A DNA stretch of 64,000 nt, taken from Bacillota bacterium. Lineage in GTDB: Bacteria > Bacillota > Clostridia > Christensenellales > SZUA-584. How positions within the stretch are numbered: position 1 is the stretch's first letter; each line of letters starts with the position of its first letter. The translations under genes were made by a program, and so were the position numbers. Below are positions 32,397 to 40,362 of the stretch, piece by piece. The stretch spans positions 53,958-117,957 of the forward strand of contig JAEWTL010000018.1 in assembly GCA_023459495.1 (NCBI GenBank). Direction: 5' to 3'. The notes under the pieces are model-generated. The model was not told the origin of the DNA and did not search any database. It worked only from the letters and a program-made list of their open reading frames with translations.

Positions 32397-33742
32397 GCGA
32401 ACAATCCTTTCTGATCGAATTCAAAGTTGGCCTGAGTCCGACGGTATTTCCCCGCGGGACCCGGATAAAGCTCGGGAACCACTGTCAGTTCATAGCGTCC
32501 ATCTCCACCATACAACGCCTGAAGCTCCTGACGGATCCGATTCAGCACGACAGGCGAAGCATCGGTGACCACCAGCTGCACTGTGAAATCCGTGGGGTTG
32601 TCCTGCTCCAGATGATAGTCCCGAATCTCCGGCACCCGTGCCAGACATTCATCCAGCGCCATGGTCGTCACCAGATTCCCGGACGTCGTAAACGTGGCAT
32701 TGGCCGTCCGGCCTTCGATGGCCTTTGCGATCAGGCCTTCGTTCCGGCCGCAGGCGCATCGGCTCGGGGAATGCAGCCGAATCAGGTCACCCACATCAAA
32801 CCTTATGATGGACGCCCAGGGGTTATCAAACGTCGTCACCAGTATCCTGCCCAACAATGGGCCGCCATGGCGCTCCGCGAGGGGATAAAAATCGATCCGA
32901 CAAAAGTCGGTGTTCTGGTGGAACAGACCCTCTTCGCACTGCATCATTACAAAGCCGGTTTCCGTCGTCCCATAGGAACTGACAAGGGGTGACGAAAATA
33001 CCTGTCGGATGGCCGCAAGATGGATCTGTGAAGGGTACTCGTAAGTAAAAATGATCGCGGCCGGTGAATACAGCGCCTTTCCGCTGTCCAACGCCCACCA
33101 TGCAAGACGCGCCAGCAGCGATGGGTTGGCTTCCAACACGACAGGTTGAAACTCCGCCAGCTCCCGTGCCATTCGTTCCATATGCCGGGGCTGCCAGGAG
33201 ATCACGTTGATCTTCTCGTTAAGGTACAGCGTATCTCCCAAAATTCGGTGGCTCATCGGCAGGTCCTCTTCACAATGAATGCCGATGTTCAGGGAACTGG
33301 CCAGCTTTGCATCCTTTTGAGGATAATCCAGCCGGGCGGTATGGGGGTTTAGCAGCCACGAGGCCTTCTCCGAAGCGCGCCACCAGTTTTGGTTCCACAG
33401 GTTGATCACCTTTTCACCGGTCGTTCCGCTGGTAAACGTATATTCGATTTCATCCGAGTTCAGACCGTCCTCCACCCTGCGGTGATTGGGCACGAGGCCG
33501 TTGGGAAAGTGCTCCCGCATGTCCTGTTTGGTCAGCTCGGGCAAAGCGGTGTACCGCTGATCCAGCGCTACCCCCGTGCCGGGGTCATTACTTCGCCAGT
33601 TCCGGTAGAACGGTGCAGTCTGAAGCGCGATCTCCAGCGTGTCCAGCGATTTTTTCAGATACTTCTCCGAGTACACATATCCATTTGACGTCACGATGAT
33701 CAAATACCCCTTTTTGATGGTTGACTTCAGCGAAAAAGCCAC
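32393..33742 (-). CDS. PaaK/CapK-like adenylate-forming enzyme
   Basis: A 449-residue (as drawn) ANL-superfamily protein related to phenylacetate-CoA ligase and CapK. The ATP-binding signature is YTFTSGTTGEKV and the adenine motif is SSYGTTETGFV; RFDVGDLIRL carries the conserved Asp. A Cys pair in RCACGRNEG recalls the zinc-binding insert of PaaK-like enzymes. The start is uncertain: the frame opens at a GTG (33742) without a ribosome binding site; a GTG at 33694 behind AAGGGG is an alternative. It is followed by an S51-like peptidase gene. The substrate acid is unknown. Confidence 0.75.
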   Translation of the reverse strand: MAFSLKSTIKKGYLIIVTSNGYVYSEKYLKKSLDTLEIALQTAPFYRNWRSNDPGTGVALDQRYTALPELTKQDMREHFPNGLVPNHRRVEDGLNSDEIEYTFTSGTTGEKVINLWNQNWWRASEKASWLLNPHTARLDYPQKDAKLASSLNIGIHCEEDLPMSHRILGDTLYLNEKINVISWQPRHMERMARELAEFQPVVLEANPSLLARLAWWALDSGKALYSPAAIIFTYEYPSQIHLAAIRQVFSSPLVSSYGTTETGFVMMQCEEGLFHQNTDFCRIDFYPLAERHGGPLLGRILVTTFDNPWASIIRFDVGDLIRLHSPSRCACGRNEGLIAKAIEGRTANATFTTSGNLVTTMALDECLARVPEIRDYHLEQDNPTDFTVQLVVTDASPVVLNRIRQELQALYGGDGRYELTVVPELYPGPAGKYRRTQANFEFDQKGLFA

Positions 33743-33899
33743 TACTATTATTAGCCATTATACACCAGTGTAAGCTATCCCGATATCCCGAAGTTGAAAC
33801 AAAGCTGCAATTGCGCCAAGCGCCCCGCCCATAAGACATGGTATACCACGGCTAGGCTAAACTGACTCTTTACCCCAAAACAAAAACAGCAGACATATC
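33743..33899. other. Intergenic region between the PaaK-like gene and the MITE
   Basis: Nothing coding seen. At 33887-33906 the minus strand can form AGCAG...CTGCT followed by a T-rich stretch, a weak terminator directly next to the left end of the hairpin element. Confidence 0.4.
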
Positions 33900-34107
33900 G
33901 CCTGCTCAGGCTACTGACAAAGATGATACTTGGAGGCTCCGCCTCCAACCCACCGCTAAAGGGGCATTGCCCCTTTAGAATCCCATCAAGCGAAACGCCC
34001 TGAAGAGGGCGTTTCACAGACAAAGGGATTTCCAAGGGGCTGGTCCCTTGGACGGGAGCGCGAGGGCAGCGCCCTCGTAAACAGGTTTGTCATTAAGCTG
34101 AGCAGGC
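33900..34107. mobile_element. MITE related to the IS1182-type element; modular hairpin repeat, copy B
   Basis: Bounded by 22-bp inverted repeats that start GCCTGCTCAG and end TGACAAA (33900-33921 and 34086-34107), identical at 19 of 22 positions. The ends match those of the insertion sequence at 38014-39575. Inside are hairpins TTGGAGGC-TCC-GCCTCCAA (33930-33948), CTAAAGGGGCA/TGCCCCTTTAG (33956-33978), GAAACGCCCT/AGGGCGTTTC (33992-34015), CCAAGGG/CCCTTGG (34032-34051) and GAGGGC-AGC-GCCCTC (34062-34076). ATC flanks both sides and may be a 3-bp target duplication. No ORF. Confidence 0.7.
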
Positions 34108-34108
34108 A

Positions 34109-35581
34109 TCACCTGCTGCTGTTCCTGCTAAGCTTTCGGATATATCCGCATGCCGCCGGGTTGAAATTTTCCTTCACGGCCCGCCATTCCCAGTTGCCGT
34201 GGGTAGTAGAGGGCATATTCATGCGGGCTTCAGCGCCCAGATCGAGATAATCCTGCATGAGTATAACAGCGATGCAAGCGCGGCTTTCCTGTGCGCAGCG
34301 GATAAGCGCCTCTGATTTGCATGAAAATAAGCTGCGCGGCAGAAAACGCACCATATTAAGCTTCTCTTTCAGCAAGAGCGAAGCATACCAGCCGCGCGTG
34401 GTATTGTTGTCGTGCGTACCGGTATACACCACACAATTCTCATCATAATTCTTCGGCAGATACGGGTTGACGGAGCCATCACCGAACGCAAACTGGAGCA
34501 CCTTCATATTGGGAAATCCGGTATCCCGCACGAACTCATGCGCGTCCTCCCCCAGATCACCCAGATCCTCCGCAATGATACGCATATCCTTTAAACCCAG
34601 CGCATCCAGCATCGCCATGCCCTCGCCTATGCGCCACTGCCCATCGCGTGCATCCGGGTTGCCATACGGCACGGCCCAGTAGCTATGGAACGCGCGGAAA
34701 TGATCGATGCGCAGCACATCGCACTGTTTAAAGCTTTGATTGACACGGCTGCGCCACCACGCATAGCCGTCTACCCGCATTGTTTCGTAGTTGTACAGCG
34801 GGTTGCCCCAAAGCTGCCCGGCATCCGAGAAGGCGTCCGGCGGCACGCCCGCCACGCTGGACGGGATCAGATCGTCGTCCAGCTCAAATAGCTCAGGATG
34901 CGCCCACACGTCGGCGCTGTCGTACGCCACGTAGAATGGAATGTCGCCGATGAGCGATATGCTTCTGCTGTGCGCATACTGCCGCAGCGCATCCAGTTGA
35001 CTGTAAAACCAGTACTGCAGAATCTTGACCTGTTCGACGTCAGCGGCATGCCCTGCAGCAAACGCGCGAATCGTTTCCGGCTCGCGCCGCCTCAGCTCAC
35101 GTTCCCACGTGTCCATGCCGCGCATGCCCTGGCTCTCCTTGATCGCCATGAACAGCGCAAAGTCATCCAGCCAGAAGCGGTTTGCATCGCAGAAAGTGCG
35201 GTATACCGCAGCTTCCGTATCAAACGTGGCTGCAGCTTTGTCCAGCACTTTGCCGCGGTTCACATATATTTTTCCGTAATCAACACGGGCTTCGCAGCCG
35301 CCCCAATCGATATTCCGAACATCCGAAGGGCTCAGATATCCCTGCTCTACCAATATGTCGAGGTCGATGAGGTTGATGTTGCCTGCGAACGCGGAACAGG
35401 ATTGATACGGCGAGTTGCCGTAGCCCGTCATGCCGAGCGGCAGCACCTGCCAGTAGCGCTGTCCTGCTTCGGCAAGGAAATCAACGAACCGGAAAGCGGC
35501 AGCACCCAGCGTGCCGACGCCGTACGGCGAGGGCAGCGAGGTGATGTGCATCAATATGCCGCTTCCGCGCTCCAGTTCCAT
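34109..35581 (-). CDS. malQ: 4-alpha-glucanotransferase
   Basis: A 490-residue GH77 amylomaltase, moving maltosyl units between alpha-1,4-glucans. Landmarks: RGSGILMHITSLPSPYGVGTLG at the N-terminus, WQVLPLGMTGYGNSPYQS, LIGDIPFYVAYDSADVW, VLRIDHFRAFHSYW with the nucleophile Asp, IAEDLG with the acid/base Glu and VYTGTHDNNTTRGW with the stabilising Asp. It starts 3 bp after the glgP stop, forming a glycogen/maltodextrin-degradation operon. The MITE ends one base beyond its stop codon. Confidence 0.96.
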   Translation of the reverse strand: MELERGSGILMHITSLPSPYGVGTLGAAAFRFVDFLAEAGQRYWQVLPLGMTGYGNSPYQSCSAFAGNINLIDLDILVEQGYLSPSDVRNIDWGGCEARVDYGKIYVNRGKVLDKAAATFDTEAAVYRTFCDANRFWLDDFALFMAIKESQGMRGMDTWERELRRREPETIRAFAAGHAADVEQVKILQYWFYSQLDALRQYAHSRSISLIGDIPFYVAYDSADVWAHPELFELDDDLIPSSVAGVPPDAFSDAGQLWGNPLYNYETMRVDGYAWWRSRVNQSFKQCDVLRIDHFRAFHSYWAVPYGNPDARDGQWRIGEGMAMLDALGLKDMRIIAEDLGDLGEDAHEFVRDTGFPNMKVLQFAFGDGSVNPYLPKNYDENCVVYTGTHDNNTTRGWYASLLLKEKLNMVRFLPRSLFSCKSEALIRCAQESRACIAVILMQDYLDLGAEARMNMPSTTHGNWEWRAVKENFNPAACGYIRKLSRNSSR

Positions 35582-35584
35582 CCT

Positions 35585-37885
35585 TTACTCCTGTTTGATA
35601 TACCAGATATCCCGCGCGTACTCCCTGACCGCGCGGTCGCTTGAGAAGTAGCCCGATCCCGCGATGTTGCCCAGTCCCTTGAGGCCAAACGCATGCCGGT
35701 CGGTATAATCCCACGAGAGCGCGAGCTTAGCTTCGATATAGGCGGGCAGATCGGCCAGCACCATGTAACGGTCATTCTCATCAACCAGCGAGCGGTGCAG
35801 GTCCGCAAAGTGACCCGTGCCGTTATCACAAAGTGTGCCATCCGTGAGCGCGTCCACCACGCGCCGGATACGGGGATCGCATAAGCATTGGCAGCTGTCG
35901 TAGCGGCCCCGGAGCGCTGCCACCTCGCTCTCGTTCATGCCGAAGATGTAGTTGTTCTCCGCGCCTGCCCGGTGTACAATCTCCACTGTCGCACCGTCCA
36001 TGGTGCCCAGAGTGACCGCGCCATTCAGCGCCAGTTTCATGTTGCCCGTACCGGAAGCTTCGGTACCCGCCAGCGATATCTGTTCTGATACCTCTGCAGC
36101 GGCCACGATGCGCTCTGCCCACGACACGTTGTAGTCGGGCACGAACACCACATTCAGTATTCGGCTGACTTCCGGGTCAGCGGCAATGAGCCGCCCCACC
36201 TCGTGGATGAGCTTGATGACGCCCTTGGCGCGGAAGTAGCTGCCCGCCGCCTTTGCGCCGAACAGCGTTGTCGTCGGCGTGAGATCCTTGATCTCGCCGT
36301 CCTTGATGCCATAATAGAGGTACAGCAGCGACAGCGCATTCATAAGCTGCCGTTTGTATTCGTGCAGCCTTTTGATCTGCGCATCCAACAGGGCGTCCGG
36401 GTCGATTGCGATGCCTGCGCGGGTCTTCAGCGCCTCAGCAAGGCGTTCCTTGTTGTCGCGCTTGATGCGGTTCAGCGCCGCGATATCGGACGCGCTTTCA
36501 AATCGGCGCAACTCTTCCAACCGCTCCAGATCAGTAATCCAGCCGCCGCCGATGCGCTCCGTGATGTAGTCCGCCAGCAGCGGGTTCGCCAGCGCCAGCC
36601 AGCGCCGCTGTGTAACGCCGTTAGTGACATTGAGTATCTTGCCGGGATACAGCGTCTCGTACGTTCGGAACAGATCATTTTTGAGGATACCCGTATGAAT
36701 CTCCGCTACGCCGTTGACGTGGCCGCAAACGTGCACTGCGAGGCGCGCCATATGCACACGGCCATGCTGTACGATACGCGTGCCTTCGGCTTCATGATGC
36801 GGCAGGTGATGCGCTGTTTCATGTCGTACAGTCTTGTCGATGCGTCGGATGATGTGTACGATACAGGGCAGCAGCCCCGCCATGAGCCGCAGGTCCCAGC
36901 TTTCCAGCGCCTCGGCCATAATGGTATGGTTGGTATACGCAAAGCATTGGCACGCAATGGAAAGCGCTTCATCAAAGCCTATGCCGTACTCCTGCGTCAG
37001 GATGCGCACCAGCTCCGGAATGGCTAGGACCGGGTGCGTGTCGTTAAGCTGGAAGACTCGATTTTCCGCCAAGCTGTAGATATCTGCGCCGGGCTGGCTC
37101 ATATATTCGCGGATCACGCTTTGCAGTGAAGCCGAGCTCAGCAGATATTCCTGCATGATGCGCAGCCGCTTGCCATCGTCCGTGCTGTCGTCGGGATAGA
37201 GGGTATCACAAAGCACACTTGCGCCGTCACCCTCGGCCTGCCACAGCCGCAAGCGTCCGATGCGTTTGTCGCCATAGCCGATTACGGGCATGTCGTAAGC
37301 TACTGCCTTAACCTTCCCATGGGCGAAGCAGACCGTCTCGCTCAGGTCGTCGCGGTGTATACTCCATGGGTCGCCACCTTTTTGCCAGTCGTCTGGCAGC
37401 TCTACTTGAAATCCGTCCCGTATCTCCTGCCGGAACAGGCCGTATTTGTAGCGCAGTCCGTAGCCATTGAGCGGCAAGCCCATCGTGGCCGCGGAATCGA
37501 GATAGCAGGCGGCCAGTCTGCCCAATCCTCCGTTACCGAGCGCCGCGTCGGGGGTATCTTCCAGTCCCCGCAGATCGATACCATGCGCTTTCAGTATTGC
37601 TTCGGTTTCCTCCAGCACCCCAAGGTTCATCAGGTTGGAAAATACCATCCGTCCGATGAGAAATTCCATCGAAAGGTAGCTGGCCTGCCTGCCCGCAGGC
37701 TGCGAATCCTTTTCCCACTGCTCCGCTATTGCGCGCATTACCGCGCCGCCGATTTTTCCGTGAAGCTCCGACGTGCTGATGCCCGGCTGTATTGCCTTAA
37801 TATCATCCAACAGTTGTTGTCTGTTCAATGCTGCTTTTCTCCTATAGTTTACCGGGCTCCCGTTCAGACCGCAGTTGCCTGCCAT
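35585..37885 (-). CDS. glgP: Glycogen/maltodextrin phosphorylase
   Basis: A 766-residue GT35 phosphorylase releasing glucose-1-phosphate from alpha-glucans. YLSMEFLIGRMV, LGNGGLGRLAACYLDS, LNDTHPVLAIPELVR, IKRLHEYKRQLMNAL and the pyridoxal-phosphate site EASGTGNMKLALNGAVTLGTMDG (Lys in GNMK) are present. Two starts are possible: ATG 37885, behind AAGGG, or TTG 37828, which has AGGAG 10 bp upstream and would drop 19 residues. The operon continues with malQ. An extended -10 promoter lies 28 bp upstream, and the IS element has inserted about 130 bp upstream without disrupting it. Confidence 0.95.
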   Translation of the reverse strand: MAGNCGLNGSPVNYRRKAALNRQQLLDDIKAIQPGISTSELHGKIGGAVMRAIAEQWEKDSQPAGRQASYLSMEFLIGRMVFSNLMNLGVLEETEAILKAHGIDLRGLEDTPDAALGNGGLGRLAACYLDSAATMGLPLNGYGLRYKYGLFRQEIRDGFQVELPDDWQKGGDPWSIHRDDLSETVCFAHGKVKAVAYDMPVIGYGDKRIGRLRLWQAEGDGASVLCDTLYPDDSTDDGKRLRIMQEYLLSSASLQSVIREYMSQPGADIYSLAENRVFQLNDTHPVLAIPELVRILTQEYGIGFDEALSIACQCFAYTNHTIMAEALESWDLRLMAGLLPCIVHIIRRIDKTVRHETAHHLPHHEAEGTRIVQHGRVHMARLAVHVCGHVNGVAEIHTGILKNDLFRTYETLYPGKILNVTNGVTQRRWLALANPLLADYITERIGGGWITDLERLEELRRFESASDIAALNRIKRDNKERLAEALKTRAGIAIDPDALLDAQIKRLHEYKRQLMNALSLLYLYYGIKDGEIKDLTPTTTLFGAKAAGSYFRAKGVIKLIHEVGRLIAADPEVSRILNVVFVPDYNVSWAERIVAAAEVSEQISLAGTEASGTGNMKLALNGAVTLGTMDGATVEIVHRAGAENNYIFGMNESEVAALRGRYDSCQCLCDPRIRRVVDALTDGTLCDNGTGHFADLHRSLVDENDRYMVLADLPAYIEAKLALSWDYTDRHAFGLKGLGNIAGSGYFSSDRAVREYARDIWYIKQE

Positions 37886-37913
37886 ACGCTGCCCTTAATT
37901 CATTATTATCGCG

Positions 37914-37922
37914 ATTATACCA
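37914..37922 (-). promoter_or_regulatory. Extended -10 promoter for glgP-malQ
   Basis: TGGTATAAT on the minus strand is a perfect extended -10; the -35 (GTGAAA, 17 bp away) is weak. Start site near 37907. Confidence 0.5.
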
Positions 37923-38003
37923 TTGGGCATTATGTTTTTCACGCTTTTTCAACATAAATATTGTCGAAGCATTTGGCTAACGCAAATTATCCGCACCAAA
38001 AAA

Positions 38004-38019
38004 GCAGGCCGAGGCCTGC
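38004..38019 (-). terminator. Leftward terminator hairpin abutting the IS left end
   Basis: GCAGGCC-ga-GGCCTGC followed on the minus strand by six T residues. It lies directly against the IS end, as a weaker hairpin does at the MITE, suggesting that these elements choose terminator-like targets. Confidence 0.5.
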
Positions 38020-38022
38020 CCA

Positions 38023-38053
38023 GGCTGCTGACAAAGAGTTGGCAGCCTTTTTT
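38023..38053 (+). terminator. Terminator in the IS left end
   Basis: GGCTGC (38023-38028) pairs with GCAGCC (38042-38047), followed by TTTTTT. It would shield the transposase gene from read-through, a known strategy of insertion sequences. Confidence 0.6.
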
Positions 38054-38066
38054 GTTGTACAAAGTA

Positions 38067-38075
38067 TGGTATAAT
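38067..38075 (+). promoter_or_regulatory. Transposase promoter
   Basis: Extended -10 TGGTATAAT, 23 bp before the transposase ATG; no good -35. Confidence 0.5.
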
Positions 38076-38097
38076 AAAAGAAACGGCGGAGAATAGC

Positions 38098-39522
38098 ATG
38101 CTGGAAGAACAAAACAACCATCAAGGCGAAATGGAACTGGTAATCATAGACTCGTTGGTTCCGGAAGATCACCTTTTACGCAAGATTAAAAAGCATATCG
38201 ATTTCAGCTTCATCAATGAGATGTGCCGAGAGTATTACTGTCTGGATAACGGCCGTCCAGCCATAGAGCCAGTAATCATATTTAAGATGTTATTCATTGG
38301 GTACCTGTTTGGGATACGATCGGAACGGCGATTAGTGGAAGAGGTCAAAGTCAATATAGCATACAGGTGGTTTCTGGATTACAAGCTGACGGATAAAATA
38401 CCAGATGCGAGCGTGATATGGCAGAACCGGCGCAGACGGTTTAATGGTACGGATATCCCGCAGCGAATATTTGACAACATCGTATGGCAGGCCATGGACA
38501 AGGGTCTAGTTGAGGGAAAAATACTGTACTCGGATTCAACACATCTAAAGGCGAATGCCAATAAGAATAAGTATGTCAAGGCGTATGTAACCCAGTCCAC
38601 CAAAGATTATATGGGGGATCTGGACAAAGCTATAGAAGAAGATCGGGAAGGCCATGAGAAAAGGCTGCTGAAGAAAAGGGACGATGACGATGACAGCAAA
38701 CCTTCAGGTATGAAGGAGATCAAGCAATCAACTACCGACCCGGAGAGCGGTTTCATGCATCGGGATGGCAAACCCAAGGGATTCTTCTATCTGGACCATC
38801 GCACGGTAGACAGTAAAGCCAACATCATTACGGATGTGTACGTAACGCCGGGGAACGTCAACGACGTTGACCCTTACATGAGTCGGCTCAAGACCCAAAT
38901 TTCAAAGTTTGGATTTGAAACTGCGTATGTGGGATTGGACGCAGGATACAATACAAACCCGATATGCCGGGAGCTGTCTCGTATAGGCATTAAGGCGGCG
39001 ATGGGCTACCGGCGGGGCTGTCAGCCCAAGGGTAAATACGGTAAGTATAAATTCAGGTATCTTCCGGAATGGGATGTGTACATTTGTCCGGAGCGGTGTT
39101 ACATGAGTTACCGAACCACTACGTCAATGGGATACAGAGAGTATGCAGCCAGAGAAGACCGATGCAGCAACTGTCCGAGGCGGATCGAGTGTCTGGCAGA
39201 GAAACAAAAATTCAAAGTCCTTCGCCGCCATGTCTGGGAAGACTACAGGGATGAGATGTACGAATTCACTCATACAGAGCAAGGCAAGAAGATATATGCC
39301 CGGCGAAAAGAAACAATAGAGAGAAGCTTTGCGGATTCGAAAGAGCTTCACGGGTTACGTTATTGCCGAATGCGCGGACTTGTCAAGGTTTCCGAACAAT
39401 GCCTGTTGACCGCAGCTGTTCAGAATATGAAGAAGATTGCCTTGTTGCTGGACGGGCGACTTTTGTCTCTTTTACGAAGACTATTCAGCGTCGTTATTCA
39501 GGCAGAACTTTGTTACTGTTAA
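38098..39522 (+). CDS. IS1182-family transposase
   Basis: A 474-residue DDE transposase. The N-terminal helix-turn-helix region is DHLLRKIKKHIDFSFINEM; IPDASVIWQNRRRRF is a typical IS1182/IS5-group stretch. Catalytic residues are predicted at Asp in YSDSTHLKANANKNK, Asp in VGLDAGYNTNP and Glu in RRKETIERSFADSKELHG. A zinc-finger-like Cys cluster (CSNCPRRIEC) lies before the last segment. The frame is intact, so the element could be active and could also mobilise the MITE at 33900. GGAG lies 6 bp before the ATG. Confidence 0.93.
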   Translation: MLEEQNNHQGEMELVIIDSLVPEDHLLRKIKKHIDFSFINEMCREYYCLDNGRPAIEPVIIFKMLFIGYLFGIRSERRLVEEVKVNIAYRWFLDYKLTDKIPDASVIWQNRRRRFNGTDIPQRIFDNIVWQAMDKGLVEGKILYSDSTHLKANANKNKYVKAYVTQSTKDYMGDLDKAIEEDREGHEKRLLKKRDDDDDSKPSGMKEIKQSTTDPESGFMHRDGKPKGFFYLDHRTVDSKANIITDVYVTPGNVNDVDPYMSRLKTQISKFGFETAYVGLDAGYNTNPICRELSRIGIKAAMGYRRGCQPKGKYGKYKFRYLPEWDVYICPERCYMSYRTTTSMGYREYAAREDRCSNCPRRIECLAEKQKFKVLRRHVWEDYRDEMYEFTHTEQGKKIYARRKETIERSFADSKELHGLRYCRMRGLVKVSEQCLLTAAVQNMKKIALLLDGRLLSLLRRLFSVVIQAELCYC

Positions 39523-39530
39523 ACATACTA

Positions 39531-39558
39531 CGCCCCGTTTTCTGCTGAAAACGGGGCG
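39531..39558 (+). terminator. Transposase terminator
   Basis: CGCCCCGTTTT pairs with AAAACGGGGCG around CTGCTG, followed by TTTGT inside the IS right end. Confidence 0.75.
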
Positions 39559-39576
39559 TTTGTCATTAACCTGGCA

Positions 39577-39601
39577 AGCGACTTTAGTCGCTTGTTTTTT
39601 A
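39577..39601 (+). terminator. Terminator hairpin right of the IS
   Basis: AGCGAC-TTTA-GTCGCT followed by TGTTTTTTATT. A host terminator adjoining the insertion point. Confidence 0.65.
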
Positions 39602-39724
39602 TTACCCCGCAATTCATTTGATGAGTGTTCACTTAAATTTAAGCGCCACGCGGCCTCGCGATACTGTCGGATAGTATGATATAATGCAAACGAAATAAAA
39701 CACGTAAGACGGGAGGGCAGGTCG

Positions 39725-40360
39725 ATGAATATTGCGGTGCTGTCGGACATTCATGGGAACTACCGTGCGCTGCGGGCGGTCATGGATGACATGGAAACCG
39801 TCGGCGTAGACGACGTTATCGTACTGGGGGATATTCTGTTTCCCGGGGAAGGGCCACAAGACTGCTTTGACGCACTGAAGTTGCTGAAGCCCCTTGCGTG
39901 GGTGCGCGGCAATACCGATGATTGGCTGAACGAAATCGGCGAGGATTTTGTACCCTCCAACGACATAGAGAAGCGAGTATTCAACGATTATAAACGCTGC
40001 CGTCTGCTGATGACGGACGAAACCGCTGCGGCTGTGGCGGCGCTGCCAGAGAAGCAAACCATCGAGATTGCGGGGAAGAAGCTGCTGTGCGTCCACGGCG
40101 ACGATGAGCATATCAACTGGCCCATCGGCATCATGCGCACGCAGGAGGATATTCAAAGCATCGCGGCGCGGATGGACGTCGACATATTGCTGTGCGGGCA
40201 CACGCATTCCCCGTATGTCGCGACGCTGGATGGCAAACTGATTATCAATGCTGGCAGTGTGGGTAAACCCCAGGATGCGCCCGGCCCTTGTTGGTGTCTG
40301 CTGCGCTTTGGCGATACGTTTGAATACGGCTTCAGGAAATTAGCCGCGGTTTTGGAGTAA
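39725..40360 (+). CDS. YfcE/MJ0936-type metallophosphoesterase
   Basis: A 211-residue calcineurin-like phosphodiesterase. The metal motifs DIHGNYRAL, VLGDILFPG, GNTDDW, HGDDEH and CGHTHSPYV are all visible. Family members hydrolyse small phosphodiesters in vitro, but the in vivo substrate is unclear. An extended -10 (TGATATAAT, 39677-39685) lies upstream. The gene is followed 2 bp later by the rRNA methyltransferase gene, so the two are co-transcribed. Confidence 0.87.
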   Translation: MNIAVLSDIHGNYRALRAVMDDMETVGVDDVIVLGDILFPGEGPQDCFDALKLLKPLAWVRGNTDDWLNEIGEDFVPSNDIEKRVFNDYKRCRLLMTDETAAAVAALPEKQTIEIAGKKLLCVHGDDEHINWPIGIMRTQEDIQSIAARMDVDILLCGHTHSPYVATLDGKLIINAGSVGKPQDAPGPCWCLLRFGDTFEYGFRKLAAVLE

Positions 40361-40362
40361 AG

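Larger units (their letters stand above)
38014..39575. mobile_element. IS1182-family-like insertion sequence
   Basis: A single transposase gene lies between imperfect terminal inverted repeats: GCCCAGGCTGCTGACAAA near the left end (38018-38035) and its partner TTTGTCATTAACCTGGC at the right end (39559-39575). A hairpin with six T residues (GGCTGC...GCAGCC, 38023-38053) at the left blocks outside transcription. The extents are approximate. No clear target duplication was found. Confidence 0.75.

Noticed and set aside
38098..39522. Transposase as part of the ICE
   Set aside because: It lies about 2 kb left of the ICE boundary, with its own inverted repeats and host genes in between; it is an independent element.
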